NCBI RefSeq assembly: GCF_000143415.4
Contig: NW_003314266.1
Span: 1,136,767 to 1,200,766 of the forward strand
DNA length: 64,000 nt
Reading direction: 5' to 3'
Source of the DNA: Selaginella moellendorffii
Taxonomy: Eukaryota > Streptophyta > Lycopodiopsida > Selaginellales > Selaginellaceae
Positions 9,840 to 22,133 of the stretch are shown piece by piece. A program made the translations under genes and the position numbers. A model generated the notes under the pieces. The model ran no database searches. It saw only the letters and a list, made by a program, of their open reading frames with translations, and was not told where the DNA came from. The stretch's first letter is position 1. Every line of letters begins with the position of its first letter.

Positions 9840-11310
9840 TTTGTTATACCGTAAGGAGTAGCTTTATGTTCTTGAAGGTGATGCTCGAAAGTTGGTCCTG
9901 ATGGCATGCCACAATAGCCCGACTGCTGGTCACTTCAGCATTGCGAAAACCTATGAGCTGGTTGCATGGGAATTTTGATGGCCTCACATGGACAACTATA
10001 TCAAAGCTTTTGTTGGTAATAGTTTTGTCTTTGATTATACAAATTATCATCACATTGATAATAATTGTTATATCTTGGAGGTTGATTTCGTGGTGGTCGC
10101 GTCTCCTTCAGGTTTGCTTCGTTCCCTCCTGGTCCCTTCAAGTCCTTGGGAATCCATCTCCATGGATTTCTTGAGTGATCTTTTGAGTTTTGGAGGCTTC
10201 AATAACATTTTAGTCGTGGTGGATTGCTTCACAAAGATGGTATACTTCCTACCGTGTACCAAGGAGTTTTCGGGCAAGGACATGGCAAAATTGGTATTCA
10301 GGGAAATTTTCTGACTTCATAGGATTCCTGCAGATGTGGTTTCAGATCAGGGGCCTCAATTCATCTCTTATTTCTGGCAACAATTCTTGCAGCTGCTTGG
10401 AGTGAAGGCTAACCTCTCTTCGGTGTATCATCCTTAAACTAATGGATAGTCCAAACGAACAATTCAGACATTGGAATAATTCCTAAGGTGCTTCATCAAC
10501 TATCATTAGGATGACTGTTTTGATATCCTTCCCCTTGTTGAGTTCTCTTATAACAACTCCATTCACTCCTCCTTTCGAATTTCCCCTTTCTTTGCAAACT
10601 CTAGCCAAAATCCCCGATTCAATCTCTCACTCCCTTCTCTATCTAAATCCTCTCGTTCAAATCCCCGCTCTGAAGCATTTGTCTCCAACCTCTGGGAAAT
10701 CCACAACTCTATCTCCTTCCATCTCCATTGTGCTCAGGAATCTTACAAAACATTTGCTAATGTCCATTGTCAAAATTGTCCCTCTTACAATATTGGGGAT
10801 AAAGTTTGGCTCCTCAGGCAAAATATCTCCACCACCAGGCCATGTCCCAAATTTGATTTCAAATGCCTCAATCCTTTCTCTATCATTGCCATCATTAATC
10901 CTGTCACTTATCACCTTGCACTTCCCTCCTCATATCAAATTCACCCCATTTTTCACTCCTCTTTCCTTGAGCTTTATATTCTTAATCTTATTCCAAATCG
11001 AGTCATTCCTCCACCTTCACCAGTGCAGCTCGAGGATAGGTTTGAGTGCGAGGTTCATGACATCCTTGATTCCAAGATCTCATGATCTAAACTCTACTAT
11101 CTAGTAGACTTGAAGAGTTACGGACCTGAGGAATGCACTTGGGAACCTACGGACAATTTGATTCATTCTCCTGACCTTGTTCAGAATTTCTACTACTGCT
11201 ATCCTTCTCGTCCCAGTCTTCATTCTTTTCATTCTCCATCTCCTGTCCCTCGACACCCATCTCATTCTCCTCTTCGTTCTCATTCACGTCCTCGTTCTAC
11301 TCGTTCTTGA
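9840..11310 (+). pseudogene. integrase and chromodomain of the nested gypsy element
   Basis: Zinc-binding segment around 9885-9945 (ACHNSPTAGHFSIAKTYEL), then the core with SSPWESISMDFLSDLL near 10140, [26 protein letters not shown] near 10340, [13 protein letters not shown] and FSYNNSIHSSF. The catalytic D..D spacing is retained but stops at about 9861, 10312, 10437 and later, and an AT-rich insertion at about 10010-10080, break it. After the GDKVWLL and FHSSFLEL blocks the tail reads YGPEECTWEPTDNLIHSPDL (about 11113-11175), a chromodomain, which in living chromoviruses directs insertion to heterochromatin. Confidence 0.85.
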
Positions 11311-11321
11311 GGAGGGGGTGC

Positions 11322-11568
11322 TATCAGGAATCCCCCAATTCTTGCCCCATACGATTCCTGATTCTCGAACCACATTCCTGATGATGATGTAGTGCCTCCT
11401 TAACCTCAGCTATATTTAGGCCGTCTTCAAGGAGCTTCATCAACCTATAGTATATATAGGTTAGTTTTGTTCCATTTCTCCACAATCTAAATCAACGCTA
11501 GTTCAAGGCCTCTTGTTCGTCTCCACTAGCTTTTCTCTTTGTCTCTGATCTTGTTGGGGGTCTTGACA
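11322..11568 (+). repeat. Right LTR of the nested gypsy element
   Basis: Begins TATCAGGAATCCCCC after the purine tract and ends GGTCTTGACA. It is followed by GTCT, the repeated target site. Indels relative to the left LTR lie around 11410-11425. Confidence 0.9.
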
Positions 11569-14500
11569 GTCTTGTCCCAATGGCAATTAATGCTACTGTT
11601 GCTTGTGTATGAGGATAAGGATAAGGATATTGTCATGGCTATAATGTTCGTTATTAGGTGTGTGATGAAGCTGGCCACACATATCAACAATATTAGTGTT
11701 TTCTAGATTGTTATCTTTTATTTTTGGGTGGAAGCATTAGTATCAACAATGTTTAATTAATGCTGCTATAATGGAAGCATTCGATATGAAAATCCTTTGA
11801 AGAAACAAAGAGTCATGCGATTAATGGAGGGCTCTTGTATGATTAAGTTAATAAGCCCTTCATCCTTCTTTCAACAGTACCATAGCTCCGATACCAATGT
11901 TAGGATCCTATCCCTTACACCCTAAGCTAACTAGCTAAAGGGGTGATCACTTGATTGTAAGGCCCTTTCCTTATCCTATTATCCTGACCTGGTGCCTAAC
12001 AATATAAAGGGTTTATTTTAGCCTATTATAATTATTTTTCATTCTTTATAACAATAGCTGTACACATGTATGTGTGTAAGATAAAACAAACCTAATTATG
12101 CATATGGGTGATCATGATCTTGAGCTTCAATCATTAAAGGTAGTGTTAAATTATGTATTTGATTTCACCTTAGTATAGATTGATCGTAGTGCAGTCATGT
12201 AAACGTGATTTTAAGGTTTCTTCCCCTTCTCTTATATTCTTTTATATCTCTTATTCTATTTTATCTTTTTATTTCTACCTCCACTTCCATCATATTTATT
12301 TCCCTATTACTTTTTGTTATATTTCTTATTTGCTCTTTTGTTCCCTCTCATATTTCAGATGGTCTTTATGTTATGGTAATTGATCAACTCAAGAAGGAGT
12401 ATATTGATTGCTTCAACTTCAACCTCTCTTCTCAAGCCAAGATTGCGATATATCATCCTATTCTAATTATTTAATTGTCAAAATTCTTATTTAGTGTTGA
12501 TCACCAAAAGAGATTAAGATTTTACAAATTAATATTAAGGAGATGTTAGAGAAGGATGTTATCAAGAAGTTTGGGAATCTTTGCATGTGTGAACTTTATA
12601 TTATGATAAATTTTGATGGGAGTATTTGGTTTTAGATTGATTATCATTATTGAATAATATAACTATTCCAGATGTGTGTTTGCTTCCTCACAATATCGAT
12701 CTTTGGGCAAAGTTGTTGATTCACTAAGTTGGATTTTTCTTCTTGGTACTGGTAGATTCTTGTAGCCAAGAAGGATATTCTTAAGACTATGTTCTGTACA
12801 TTGTTTAGATATAACAATCTTTTGGTGATGTTATTTGGTTTGAATAATGCTTTAACGACTTTTCAATAGATATAAACAAAATTCTCTATAATATTTCAAA
12901 CATGATTACTAATTTTATTGATCATGTCTTGCCCACTCAAAGGGGATATGGGAAGAATATATTTATAATATTTAAGGACACATGACCCACTCAAAGGGGA
13001 TATGGGAAGAATATATTTATAATATTTAAGGGTTGGTTGTGGTTTAAAGTTGAAATAGCCTAAATGCATATTTAGGTCTAAAGAAACAACTTATCTTATA
13101 TACTATATTTCCAACAAATATTTTCAAATTAATCTTGACAAAGTTTCTAGAGTGAATTCTCTATGTCAAAGTGTGGGAAGGATATATAACACTTCTTTTA
13201 CAAGATGCAATATTTCAGCCATTTTGTTGATCATCAAAAGTTTTTAATCACATTGCACTATTGCAAGCATTGTTGAAATTGTTAACATATTTTTTTTTAT
13301 AGTTTGAAGATTGTCAGAGGGCATTTGCAAATCTCAAGGTGTTGACAGTTCACGCAACACTTCATTTTACACATGGATGCAAATAATATCAATTTTGGTA
13401 GAGTGTTGTTGTAGGAGAGAACAAGTGTTCTTAGATAGTGTCATTCGATTGTATATATTATTTATATTTTGCAGCCAACTAAGATGAACTACTTTACGAT
13501 AAAGGAGTGTTTAGTAGTGGTGTGGGGTTTTAAAAAGTTTTATATATATTTCCATGGTTTTTAAATTCTATTAAAGGGTGATCATATTGTAATCACTTTG
13601 TTGCTTAAGTGAAAGAAAGTAATTGGTTGTATTGCACAGTCAGCATTGAAACTTTTCTCCCTCCTCTCTCTTTTCTTATTCTTGAAGAGTTTGTTATTTT
13701 AGTGTGAGTGAATTTTTTGGATGAAAATTTTATACTCTATCTTCTTTGGATAAGGCTTAAAATGTTGAGTTGTATGGATTTGAAGGCTTCTGATAGCTTA
13801 TATCACTTGTCAATAACTTATCATTCTAGCATTTATATTTTTAATATCAATTTATACAGTTAATTTTTAGCAATAAATATGTTATCATCGTTTTTTATTA
13901 CTTGATTTATTAAGTAGAAGTTGGTGTGTTTATTAGTCCATTTATGATGGCTATTAGATACTTCCTCCTTAATTAAGTGGTGTTTTAGCATTTTTGTTTA
14001 GAATGAATCCTCTCAAACAATAATCTTACATTCATGGCTAATGCATTTCATATCTTGACATCTCGATTAAGGATATTGCACAACTTTACAAGTGTTTATC
14101 ATCCACGGATTGATAATTTGGTGTTAAGACTTATTAGGACTTTCAAGGAGATAATTGCAAAGTATGCAAACTTTCAACATATGGATTAAGATGGTTATTT
14201 GCCATCTCTTTTGTATATATATATCATGAGGGTGTGCCTTTTGTTCTTTCTCACACATTTCCTCTTGATTTTTTAAGCACAACAATCACAACCATATGTG
14301 TCATCTTCAATATTACCCTTCAAACTAAAAAGTTTTATTAGCATGTCACCACATGCTGCTAAGTGAGCTGAGTTTACCTTTGTAAACAGTACATGGCATT
14401 AATATTAAGTTTTAGGATCAATATTTAACAAGCATTCTTTTAGTAGTCCAAATAAAGTTTAGACCACATACATATGGGACAAGGTTATAACTCTTAATAT

Positions 14501-14620
14501 CATTCATTTATAATATACACAATGGATGATTTAGTGTTGGTTTATTTTTCCAATCTTACAGTATATGGTTTGTCCAAACAGCTCTTTGCTCAGTGGATGG
14601 AATTTAGAATTATGCATATA
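11569..14620 (+). mobile_element. Right remnant of the older, heavily decayed Ty3/gypsy element
   Basis: The sequence follows the same order as 58450-61830 of the second gypsy element at the nucleotide level. Examples are the gag/protease spacer (11800-11885), the RT block ctcaagaaggagtat (12385) with gccaagattgcgatatatcatcc, the RT block ggtgatgttatttggttt (12820), RNase H (about 13310-13560), the integrase core cttcctccttaattaagtgg (13965) through atttcatatcttgacatctc to caactttcaacatatggatt (about 14170), and gatttagtgttggttta (14528). No frame is open for more than about 90 codons. 11890-12180 does not match and may be a further insertion. It is the host of the nested element. Confidence 0.75.
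12932..13031. repeat. Exact 54-bp tandem duplication
   Basis: The 46-base block starting cccactcaaaggggatatgg occurs at 12932 and again at 12986 with period 54. It lies in the RT/connection part of the old gypsy relic and has no counterpart in the 57-62 kb copy, so it arose after insertion. Confidence 0.9.
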
Positions 14621-15191
14621 TTCTATGAACTCATAAGTTTAAAAAAGAAAACCATTCATTGCTATTTCTTAATAATATATTTTGTATTCTATAAATTTTT
14701 TAACTAGAACTTTCTGTTTTTTATGGATAAAATAATGAAAAATCTAAAATATATATTTCATATATTGAGAGAACCCTAAGGGCAAAAGAGAGATATCTTT
14801 AGATTACTAATAGCAATGACAATTGCATTATGAAGTGTGGTGGGGTGACATCCATAAACAAAAGTTCTAATAAGACCACACTAGAATTACTCCAATTTGA
14901 GGGGTTTAAACATATTAAAATCCATATGTGCCAACAAGTTCTTATGCAAACTCTAAATTAAGACTATTAAACACTAAGCTGAGTAGTACCTTTGGGACAG
15001 AACTGCAAGATTGACAAACCAAAGCAAAACATAGGAGAGGTTCTCATGGATCAAATATTATATTGATCATACACTTGAGCTTTAGCCAACATTATAGCAA
15101 GTGTTCATGCCAACCTGATCTTGAGCAAACTACATAAACATGCAAGGGAAAAAAATCACTCCCGCTACTTTCCATGCAATAAAAAATCATG
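14621..15191. other. AT-rich intergenic DNA
   Basis: No gene recognised. A short block gagaaccctaagggcaaaag near 14768 resembles gagaatcctaaatatggcaa near 15200, a possible small duplicated piece. Confidence 0.4.
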
Positions 15192-17400
15192 TCAATAAGA
15201 GAATCCTAAATATGGCAAAAGAGAGGTATCAATCAACCATTTAGGGTGGCCATCTAGATTAGCCACACTAATATAAATGACCACTAGGTAATTGGAATCA
15301 AATGTAGGGCTTGTAGGTACTATTGTTGTGCATCGAACGCTTCCACAACCTGGATCTTTGGCAACGAGGGTAAGCAAAATGCATTCCTCTCCTCGAAATT
15401 CTTCAAGATTTCAGCTAGAAATCCCTCTGTAGATCCTTTGAAAAATTCCTTGCATCTGCCATGGTCACATACAATCACAACGGCACTTGCATGCAAATCA
15501 TGAGAGACTATAACATAGATTAGCAACAGGAATAAAGAATTCCTTGACCACACAATATTGAGGGAGTGAGACTTGGTGTCTCACTTTTAAAGAGCTAGGT
15601 GTTTCCCAGTTGTCATCCTCTGCAGCCCCCTCCATCCAGATGGTAGGCATTGAAGGTCACTTGTGCTTGGGAGGGAAGGTGCGAGTGATGGACATATAAA
15701 TGACACCGTTTTGCCCTCGCCCTTTTAAAATTAAGTATGCTCGCCAAGACATCTGCCCAGTGCTTCTCCTAAGTGACCATCAATCGTTCTTTGGTAAATT
15801 CATAAAAGTTCATGTGTTTCATCTCACAATAGGACTGTAACCATCATCATGCCAAAGACAGATTCAGTGTAGCTCTTTACCTTTTAATTTCTGTAATTTT
15901 ATTCTTTCACTCCTCCTCTAGGTACGATTGCAGCTCCTATTGCAGCTACTGTGCTTGGAACATAAAATGCTATTAGCCATAGCAAGAGCAGAACACTTAC
16001 ATTTGCCAACCATGGAATGACATTCAAGAGTCAGCAGGTTTTTGGAACTTGGTTTCGAGAGGGGATAATAGCGGATCTAGTTGCCCATAGTTAACAAACA
16101 CATCTGCATGATTGTCATAGCGGATCACCACCCCATCACTCACACAATTTCCAAAGCAACCAATCCAAGGTGTAGTAAGGCTTCACTCCCTTGAATAAAA
16201 AAGGCTCCTTTTCCTTGACTTTGAGCAGAAACTTCTTGTTATCATGGTTAAGGTCATCCAGGATACTGGCTTGTAGCACAAATGCTTTGCAATACATGGC
16301 AACACTGATCACCGGCCAAGTAGACCTTCAAATCCATGAAGTCGTCCACCATCTATGGCGTGCGCTCACCATTTCTGCCACAATCGTTTCTCCCACAGGA
16401 GCTAGCCACACGGACTCCCGCAGCCTCAGCACCGTTGCGACTGCAAAATTGCAATTCCAGGGCGCCACGACGGGGGGTTCACCATAGTACTCTTCTGCGA
16501 GAAGAGGTGCCAGCCCGATCTCGAGGACCTCTTCCATGCCGAGTGTGGCACCCTGGATTGCTCGAAGGCAAGCGTGCCTCCTAAGGGGCTCGCACAGGCA
16601 AGCGCATCTCCAATCTTTGTTCTTGTATAAAAAGTGCCCATTCCCGGCATTGTTGAGCTCTTTCAACTGGGACTCACCGCTTTTAAGCTCAGAGCCGGCC
16701 AAAGCCTCCAATGCCGGCCTCCATGCACTGGCCGGGCCTTTCTCGAGCTTGCCAAGGGCATCGTCAACCCCATCGGCATACAAGAGGGAGATCACCACCG
16801 TAGTAGAACTTCAGGAGCAGCGGCGAGAACCCGGTGAGGTGCCGGACAGTGTCGTCCACCGGCGGCTTACCGGCGTGCTGCGCAAACCAGTTGACCTCCT
16901 CGCCATCGAAGGTTTCTGGCATGTCAAAGAAGGCATTTGCAGCACCAGGGTCCGCAGAGATACACCGCCTGGGGAGGGGAGTTGTGCGTTAGAACTGAGC
17001 AGGAGGATGCTATCGACTTACCTTGCATCGGTTTTGCGTCGTGAGAAAGGCAGCGAGTGTGGCGAGTTTGCCACAGCCGGGTAGCCCCCTGATGCATCCA
17101 CGGCTGCCGGGCGCGACAAAGGCGGCGTCACGGAAGCAGGCCCGGCCCATGAAGGCGATCCAGATGGTCTCCTCTAGGAAGTCCGAGGGCAGCCGCACAC
17201 GAGTGAGAGAGCGCTCGCTGCACAGCTGCTGCTCGGCCACCCCGCACAGGTTCTTCTGCATCTCCTGCCAGCTTTCGATGCACCTCCAAGCCATCTAAAT
17301 CCTTGAAAACATTGCTAGGTTTTTTGCCTCCAAGCGCCAACAAGGCGTGCGACGCAATTTTGATATTGGAGAGCCCACGAAAGATCTCGAACCTCATCCG
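15192..17400 (-). pseudogene. Broken Crinkler/RHS-type P-loop NTPase gene
   Basis: Reading from 17400 leftwards: RFEIFRGLSNIKIASHALLA, a shift, then CGVAEQQLCSERSLTRVRLP, WIAFMGRACFRDAAFVAPG and a P-loop-like RGLPGCGKLATLAAFLTT (about 17040-17100). A donor CAAG|GTAAGTCG at about 17027 and an acceptor CTCCCCAG at about 16974 define a 53-base intron. The next exon reads ADPGAANAFFDMPETFDGEE, VNWFAQHAGKPPVDDTVRHL, TGFSPLLLKFYYGGDLPLV, the pattern of the helical lid region in this NTPase class. Further left are pieces KFLLKVKEKEPFLFKG (about 16190-16240) and a possible terminal exon at 15320-15553. At least two frameshifts (near 17130-17290 and 16970) and stops around 16060-16130 disable it. It is the same family as the gene at 1666-3276. 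Confidence 0.55.
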
Positions 17401-18690
17401 CCGTGGTCGACGGCAACACGACGGAGGTTGTGAAAACTCTTTCCAGACAGCTTATTATCACCAAAGAGCTTATATTCTTGAAAAAAACCTGCCTATTAAT
17501 ATAGAAATAAAATATAAAGTATTAAAGATCAAACAGAACTTGATATAATTTGAGATTCAATAGGAAAAAATACATTTTCTCTGTGGCGCAGTATGGATTT
17601 CTTAACTAGAAAGAACACAATGCAGCCTTAATATAGCTCTTCTGTAAGCTTCATTCGTAAGCTTCATATTTCTTTTCTTTTTTTCTTTTAACATTTTCTA
17701 TCCCATTAAAGCATCTTCAATTATTTAGTCCATCCTTGCTATTATTTATGTATACATGCTGTATATTTAGAATACAAAATATAATGGTTAATATTAAATT
17801 AATTTAATCTTGTGTTTATAAACGCTAAATCAGTTTATAATTTATGAACTTTGAAATAAATAAAGAGTAGAAATTATTGTAATACTATGGTAAATCTATT
17901 TTTCACTATAAAGCAAATCAATTATTTTTTCAAAATTTAAGTATATAAGTTTTTAGTAATAAATAGTTTTAAGTGATTTGTTTAGCACTTAGTAGAAAAA
18001 ATATTATTTCATAGAATTTTAATAGAGTTAAATTAAATATAAGGATATGGTATATAAATATGTGATTAAGAAAATATCAACAGATATAATATATCTATAT
18101 AAAGTATATAAAGGCTAATTTATTATTTATTTTTATATTTTATAACTGAATATATTTTTAGGATTTTATTCAGTCTTTGAATGGTCAATAATTAATATGT
18201 TTGCAAATTCTATAGAAAATTAAACTATGAAAAAAAAAGTCCTATACACTATGAGTGAAAGTGTTTTTTTAATCTATAAAAATATACTGTGTTCAAAAAA
18301 ATTAAAGAAATTTATATAAGTTTAATTAAAATACATTGTTGCACATCCTTTTTTTTAAATAAAGTTTTGTATTATAACACTTATTATAATTAATACATTA
18401 TAAGGAAGTGTTTTTACTAAGTAAAGTGGCTAATATAAACCAACCATTCCATCGTATTTAAGAATATTTTCATCATAAACAAGATGGATGAATAATGTAG
18501 AATATACTAGGAGAGGTTTATAAATTTTAAAAATGTTTATAACTATAAACACAAAATTAATCTAAACGAACCAGAAGATTCATAACTCGTTAACCAAATC
18601 AGAACTATTAACAAATCTGAGAGAATTCACAGGCTGATCAGAAACTCAGATTCATGATCCCTCAGTCAATCTTAATCGACAAGCTGTTAC
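17401..18690. other. Very AT-rich intergenic DNA
   Basis: A long stretch of A/T runs without open frames of interest. No terminal repeats were identified. It separates the transposon-rich left part from the gene island. Confidence 0.6.
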
Positions 18691-19065
18691 TATGCTAGCT
18701 GTTGCTATGATATTCTCATCCTTGAGATCAACTCTTTCACTTCACTCACTGTTGACAATGTCAGCAGTTTTTGGCACTTTCACAATGAAAAATTCAACTC
18801 GGGACTGGCCCACCTGGCAAGAGGAAAAATTAAACTTTTGCTTTGGTTTCCATAAACTACAGCTGACCGTCATGTGCCACGATACAGTCTTATCGTCACC
18901 TTGTGTCTTCACACAAAAAGTCCAAAAAGATGAGAGCTTGTGATAAACGAGCGTAAAATAAAGACGGAAAACGCACCAAGAGAGGATGAGATGAGAAAGT
19001 TCCCGACCCGTGACCACGAGAAACACGCTCCAATTCTCCACTACATACGCTTCTCTCTGGCTCCT

Positions 19066-19071
19066 TATAAG
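19066..19071 (+). promoter_or_regulatory. TATA-like box of the lipoxygenase gene
   Basis: TATAAG in ctccttataagcaacg, about 80 bases before the start codon at 19148. This is the expected spacing for a core promoter plus a short leader. Confidence 0.45.
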
Positions 19072-19147
19072 CAACGTACACCGTGCGAAAGTACTTCTCT
19101 TCAATCGCTCGTTTTCACAATCCCCACCTGCCTCCCAAACGCAATCC

Positions 19148-22133
19148 ATGGCTCCCACCCAAGTCCTTCTCAAAGGCCTCATCCTCCTCCAGAAGAAGCA
19201 CGTCCTGGATCTCACGGACGTTAGAGCGGATCTCTGGGACGACGCCAACGACTTGTTTGGAAACAAAGTCAAACTCCAGCTGATAAGCGAGCTCGTCGAT
19301 CCTGGTAAGCAGCAGCCGCAGCAGGGACTCTGAACGAAATCTCTTGCTTTTGCAGCCACTGGAAGCGGGAAGACGAGCCCCGAGGTCGCAATTAGCGGAT
19401 GGTTTCTGTCGTTCGACGGTCTGTCTGCTGGAGATGTCAAGTATGAGATCCAGTTCTCGGTGGACAGTGACTTTGGCACTCCCGGGGCGTTTCTCATCCG
19501 GAACCACCATCCCAACCAGTTCTTCCTCAAGTCCTTGACACTGAGCGCCCCGGACGGCTCTACGATCCACTTTCCCTGCGAGTCGTGGGTGCACAACACC
19601 TCCAAGTACAGCAGCCCCCGCGTGTTCTTCAGGAACCAGGTACAGATCTGTTCAAAATCGGATTTTGCATTAGCAGCAGTCGAGCGAGAATTCTAATCCA
19701 ACTTTACCTCTTGCAGGTGTACTTGCCTGACTCTACACCCCCGGGACTGAAGACCATCCGCGAGAACGAGCTCAAGTGCATTCGCGGAACTGGAGAAGGC
19801 ACGCGTGTCCCAGGCGACAGGATTTACGACTATGATGTCTACAACGATCTTGGAAATCCCGATGCCAAGCCGGAACTCAAAAGACCGGTCTTGGGAGGTG
19901 CGAAGCTTCAGTATCCTCGAAGGATTCGGACTGGACGCAAGCCTGCAAGAACTGGTAAGGAGTTTAGATTTAGCAGCAGCAGCGTACTGACCTGCTCTAC
20001 TCTTCTCCGTATTTTAGATAGCTTATCCGAGAGCTGGTCATCCGACGACATGTATCTTCCACCCGACGAGAAAACTGCCAAGATCAGGAGTTCCAGTGTT
20101 TTGGGAGACTCCATCAAAGCGTTTGCTCACAAAATTGTCCCAGCAATCAAGACCTTCTATGCTGACCGGGCAGCCAGCTTCGAGAGCCTCGACGAGATCA
20201 AGGCTCTGTACGAAGAAGGTATCGACTTGGGAACCTGTGTCAACCCGTTAACCGACGAAGAAGCCAAGAAGAAAGTGCGAAATCCGTTTACCTTGATAAA
20301 CGAGCTGACTACCACGGACGACGCCAACGCGGGGCTGCTCAAGTATCCACTGCCACAGATCTTACAAGGTTCTAGTCTTTCGCTCACAGGTTTGTGTAGA
20401 GACGATCGCTGACGGAGATCTTTTGTGCCAGGTGATGACGATACATGGATGTCCAACGATGAGTTCGCTAGACAGACTATCGCCGGATTGAACCCCATGC
20501 TGATCACGAAGCTCGAAACTTTTCCTCCCACAAGTTCTTTGGATCCAGCTGTATTTGGAGCACAGGCCACTGCATTGACAAACGAGCACATTCAGACCCA
20601 GCTTCAAGGTCTCACAGTAGAACAGGTAACGTACATCTTCTAGACAAGGAAAACCAAAAGAGACTTACGTGAAAAAACTTTCAGGCGCTTGAGAAGAACA
20701 GGCTATTCATTGTAGACTACCACGATGTTTTCCTGCCATACTTAAACATCATCAATGCTCAGAAGAACAAAAGAACATACGGAACACGCACCATACTTTT
20801 CCTCTCGAACGAAGGAACTCTGAAGATTGTCGCCATCGAGCTGAGCCTTCCAGCACCAGGAGAGAAGGGTCAGAGGAGCAATCGAGTTTTCCTACCTCCA
20901 ACTAACAAAAAGGACTGGCTTTGGGAGCTTGCCAAAGCTCACGTCTCAGTTAATGACGCTGGATACCATCAACTCGTCAGTCACTGGTAAGTTTCATTGA
21001 AGTTTTTCTTTCTTTCCCTGTACAAACAAAGAACACGTTCCATGATCAGGCTGAAGACTCACGCTATCATGGAGCCAATCATCATAGCCACTTACAGGCA
21101 GCTCAGCGCTCTCCATCCGATCCTCCTCTTACTTCAGCCACATTACAAGAACACAATGTCAATCAACGCGAGAGCTCGCAAGGCACTGATCAACGCCGGG
21201 GGCATCATCGAGGACTGCTTCACAACCGGACGATACTCCATTGAGATGAGCGCCGTTGTCTATGGACTCTCATGGAGATTCGACCAGGAAGGACTCCCAG
21301 CGGACTTGATCAAGAGGTAACCAAAGCAGGAAAAAACCAATAAAGATCGAGTTTTGTTCTAACGAAAAACTGCTATGATCAGGAAAATGGCTGTTCCGGA
21401 TCCAAACGCAAAGCACGGACTGGAACTTATCATCAAGGACTACCCCTACGCGGTCGACGGCCTCAACATCTGGGACGCTATCAAAAACTGGGTGACGGAC
21501 TACACGGACATCTTCTACAAGGAGGACGCGTCAGTAGCGGCGGACACCGAGCTCCAGAGCTGGTGGCACGAGATCCGCTACGTCGGTCACGCAGACAAGA
21601 AGGACGCCGACTGGTGGCTCAAGCTCGACTCCAAGAAGAACCTGGTAGAGTTGCTTACCACGGTGATCTGGTTGGCCTCGGCACACCACGCCGCCGTCAA
21701 CTTCGGACAGTACGCTTACGCCGGCTACCCGGCAAACCGCCCGACCATCGCGCACCGCTTCGTCCCGGAGCCCGGCACCAAGGAGCACGAGGAGTTCCTG
21801 CAAAACCCCGAGAAGTTTTATCTGTCAGCAATCTCGTCCAGAGTGGAAGCTACAACTGTGATGACAACGATAGAGATCCTGTCAACTCACACGGCAGACG
21901 AGGAGTACCTGGGCGAGCGCAAGAGCGAGAACTGGACCGGGGACGCTCGAGTCCTCGCCGCCTTTAGCAACTTCACGGCCGCCATGCGAGAGGTGGAGCA
22001 CCAGGTGATGGCCAACAACAAGAACCCGAGCCTCAAGAACCGGCACGGAGCTGTCGATGGCTACACGCTGCTGTGTATTAACTCCAAGCCCGGCCTCACT
22101 GGAAGAGGAGTCCCAAACAGCATTTCCATCTAA
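19148..22133 (+). CDS. Lipoxygenase (linoleate/linolenate 9S/13S-LOX), 847 aa
   Basis: Eight exons: 19148-19304, 19356-19639, 19717-19954, 20018-20368, 20432-20625, 20685-20986, 21050-21316, 21383-22133. All junctions are GT-AG and in phase. It adds O2 to linoleic/linolenic acid, the first step of oxylipin synthesis. An N-terminal PLAT/LH2 beta-barrel (about residues 40-160; [31 protein letters not shown]) precedes the catalytic domain. Iron ligands are visible: HWLKTHA across exons 6/7 (two His), [16 protein letters not shown] (His and Asn), and the carboxyl-terminal Ile of GVPNSISI. The Arg of PANRPT is the fatty-acid carboxylate partner in relatives. There is no plastid transit extension: the protein begins like cytosolic type-1 LOXs. 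Positional specificity cannot be assigned from sequence reading alone. The gene looks intact. Confidence 0.97.

Larger units (their letters stand above)
6202..11568 (+). mobile_element. Ty3/gypsy chromovirus-type LTR retrotransposon, defective
   Basis: A 5.4-kb element bounded by LTRs of 259 and 247 bp whose ends are the inverted pair TGTCAAG...CTTGACA (the right LTR starts TATCAGG). It is flanked by GTCT at 6198-6201 and 11569-11572, a target duplication. Internal order is gag, aspartic protease, reverse transcriptase, RNase H, integrase, chromodomain, which is the Ty3/gypsy order with a chromovirus C-terminus. A purine-rich tract (gaggagggggtgc) precedes the right LTR. Gag, protease and integrase carry several stops and frameshifts and the RT catalytic motif is altered, so the copy is dead. 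It is nested in an older gypsy element. No initiator-Met-type primer site is evident after the left LTR. Confidence 0.9.

Noticed and set aside
10511-11104. 197-codon Leu/Ser-rich frame that looks like a membrane protein
   Set aside because: It is the wrong frame of the integrase C-terminal region; another frame reads gypsy integrase and chromodomain blocks.
18742-19605. 287-codon minus-strand open frame across the lipoxygenase 5' end
   Set aside because: It is antisense to exons 1-2 of the lipoxygenase and has no recognisable domain; the plus-strand gene explains the coding signal.
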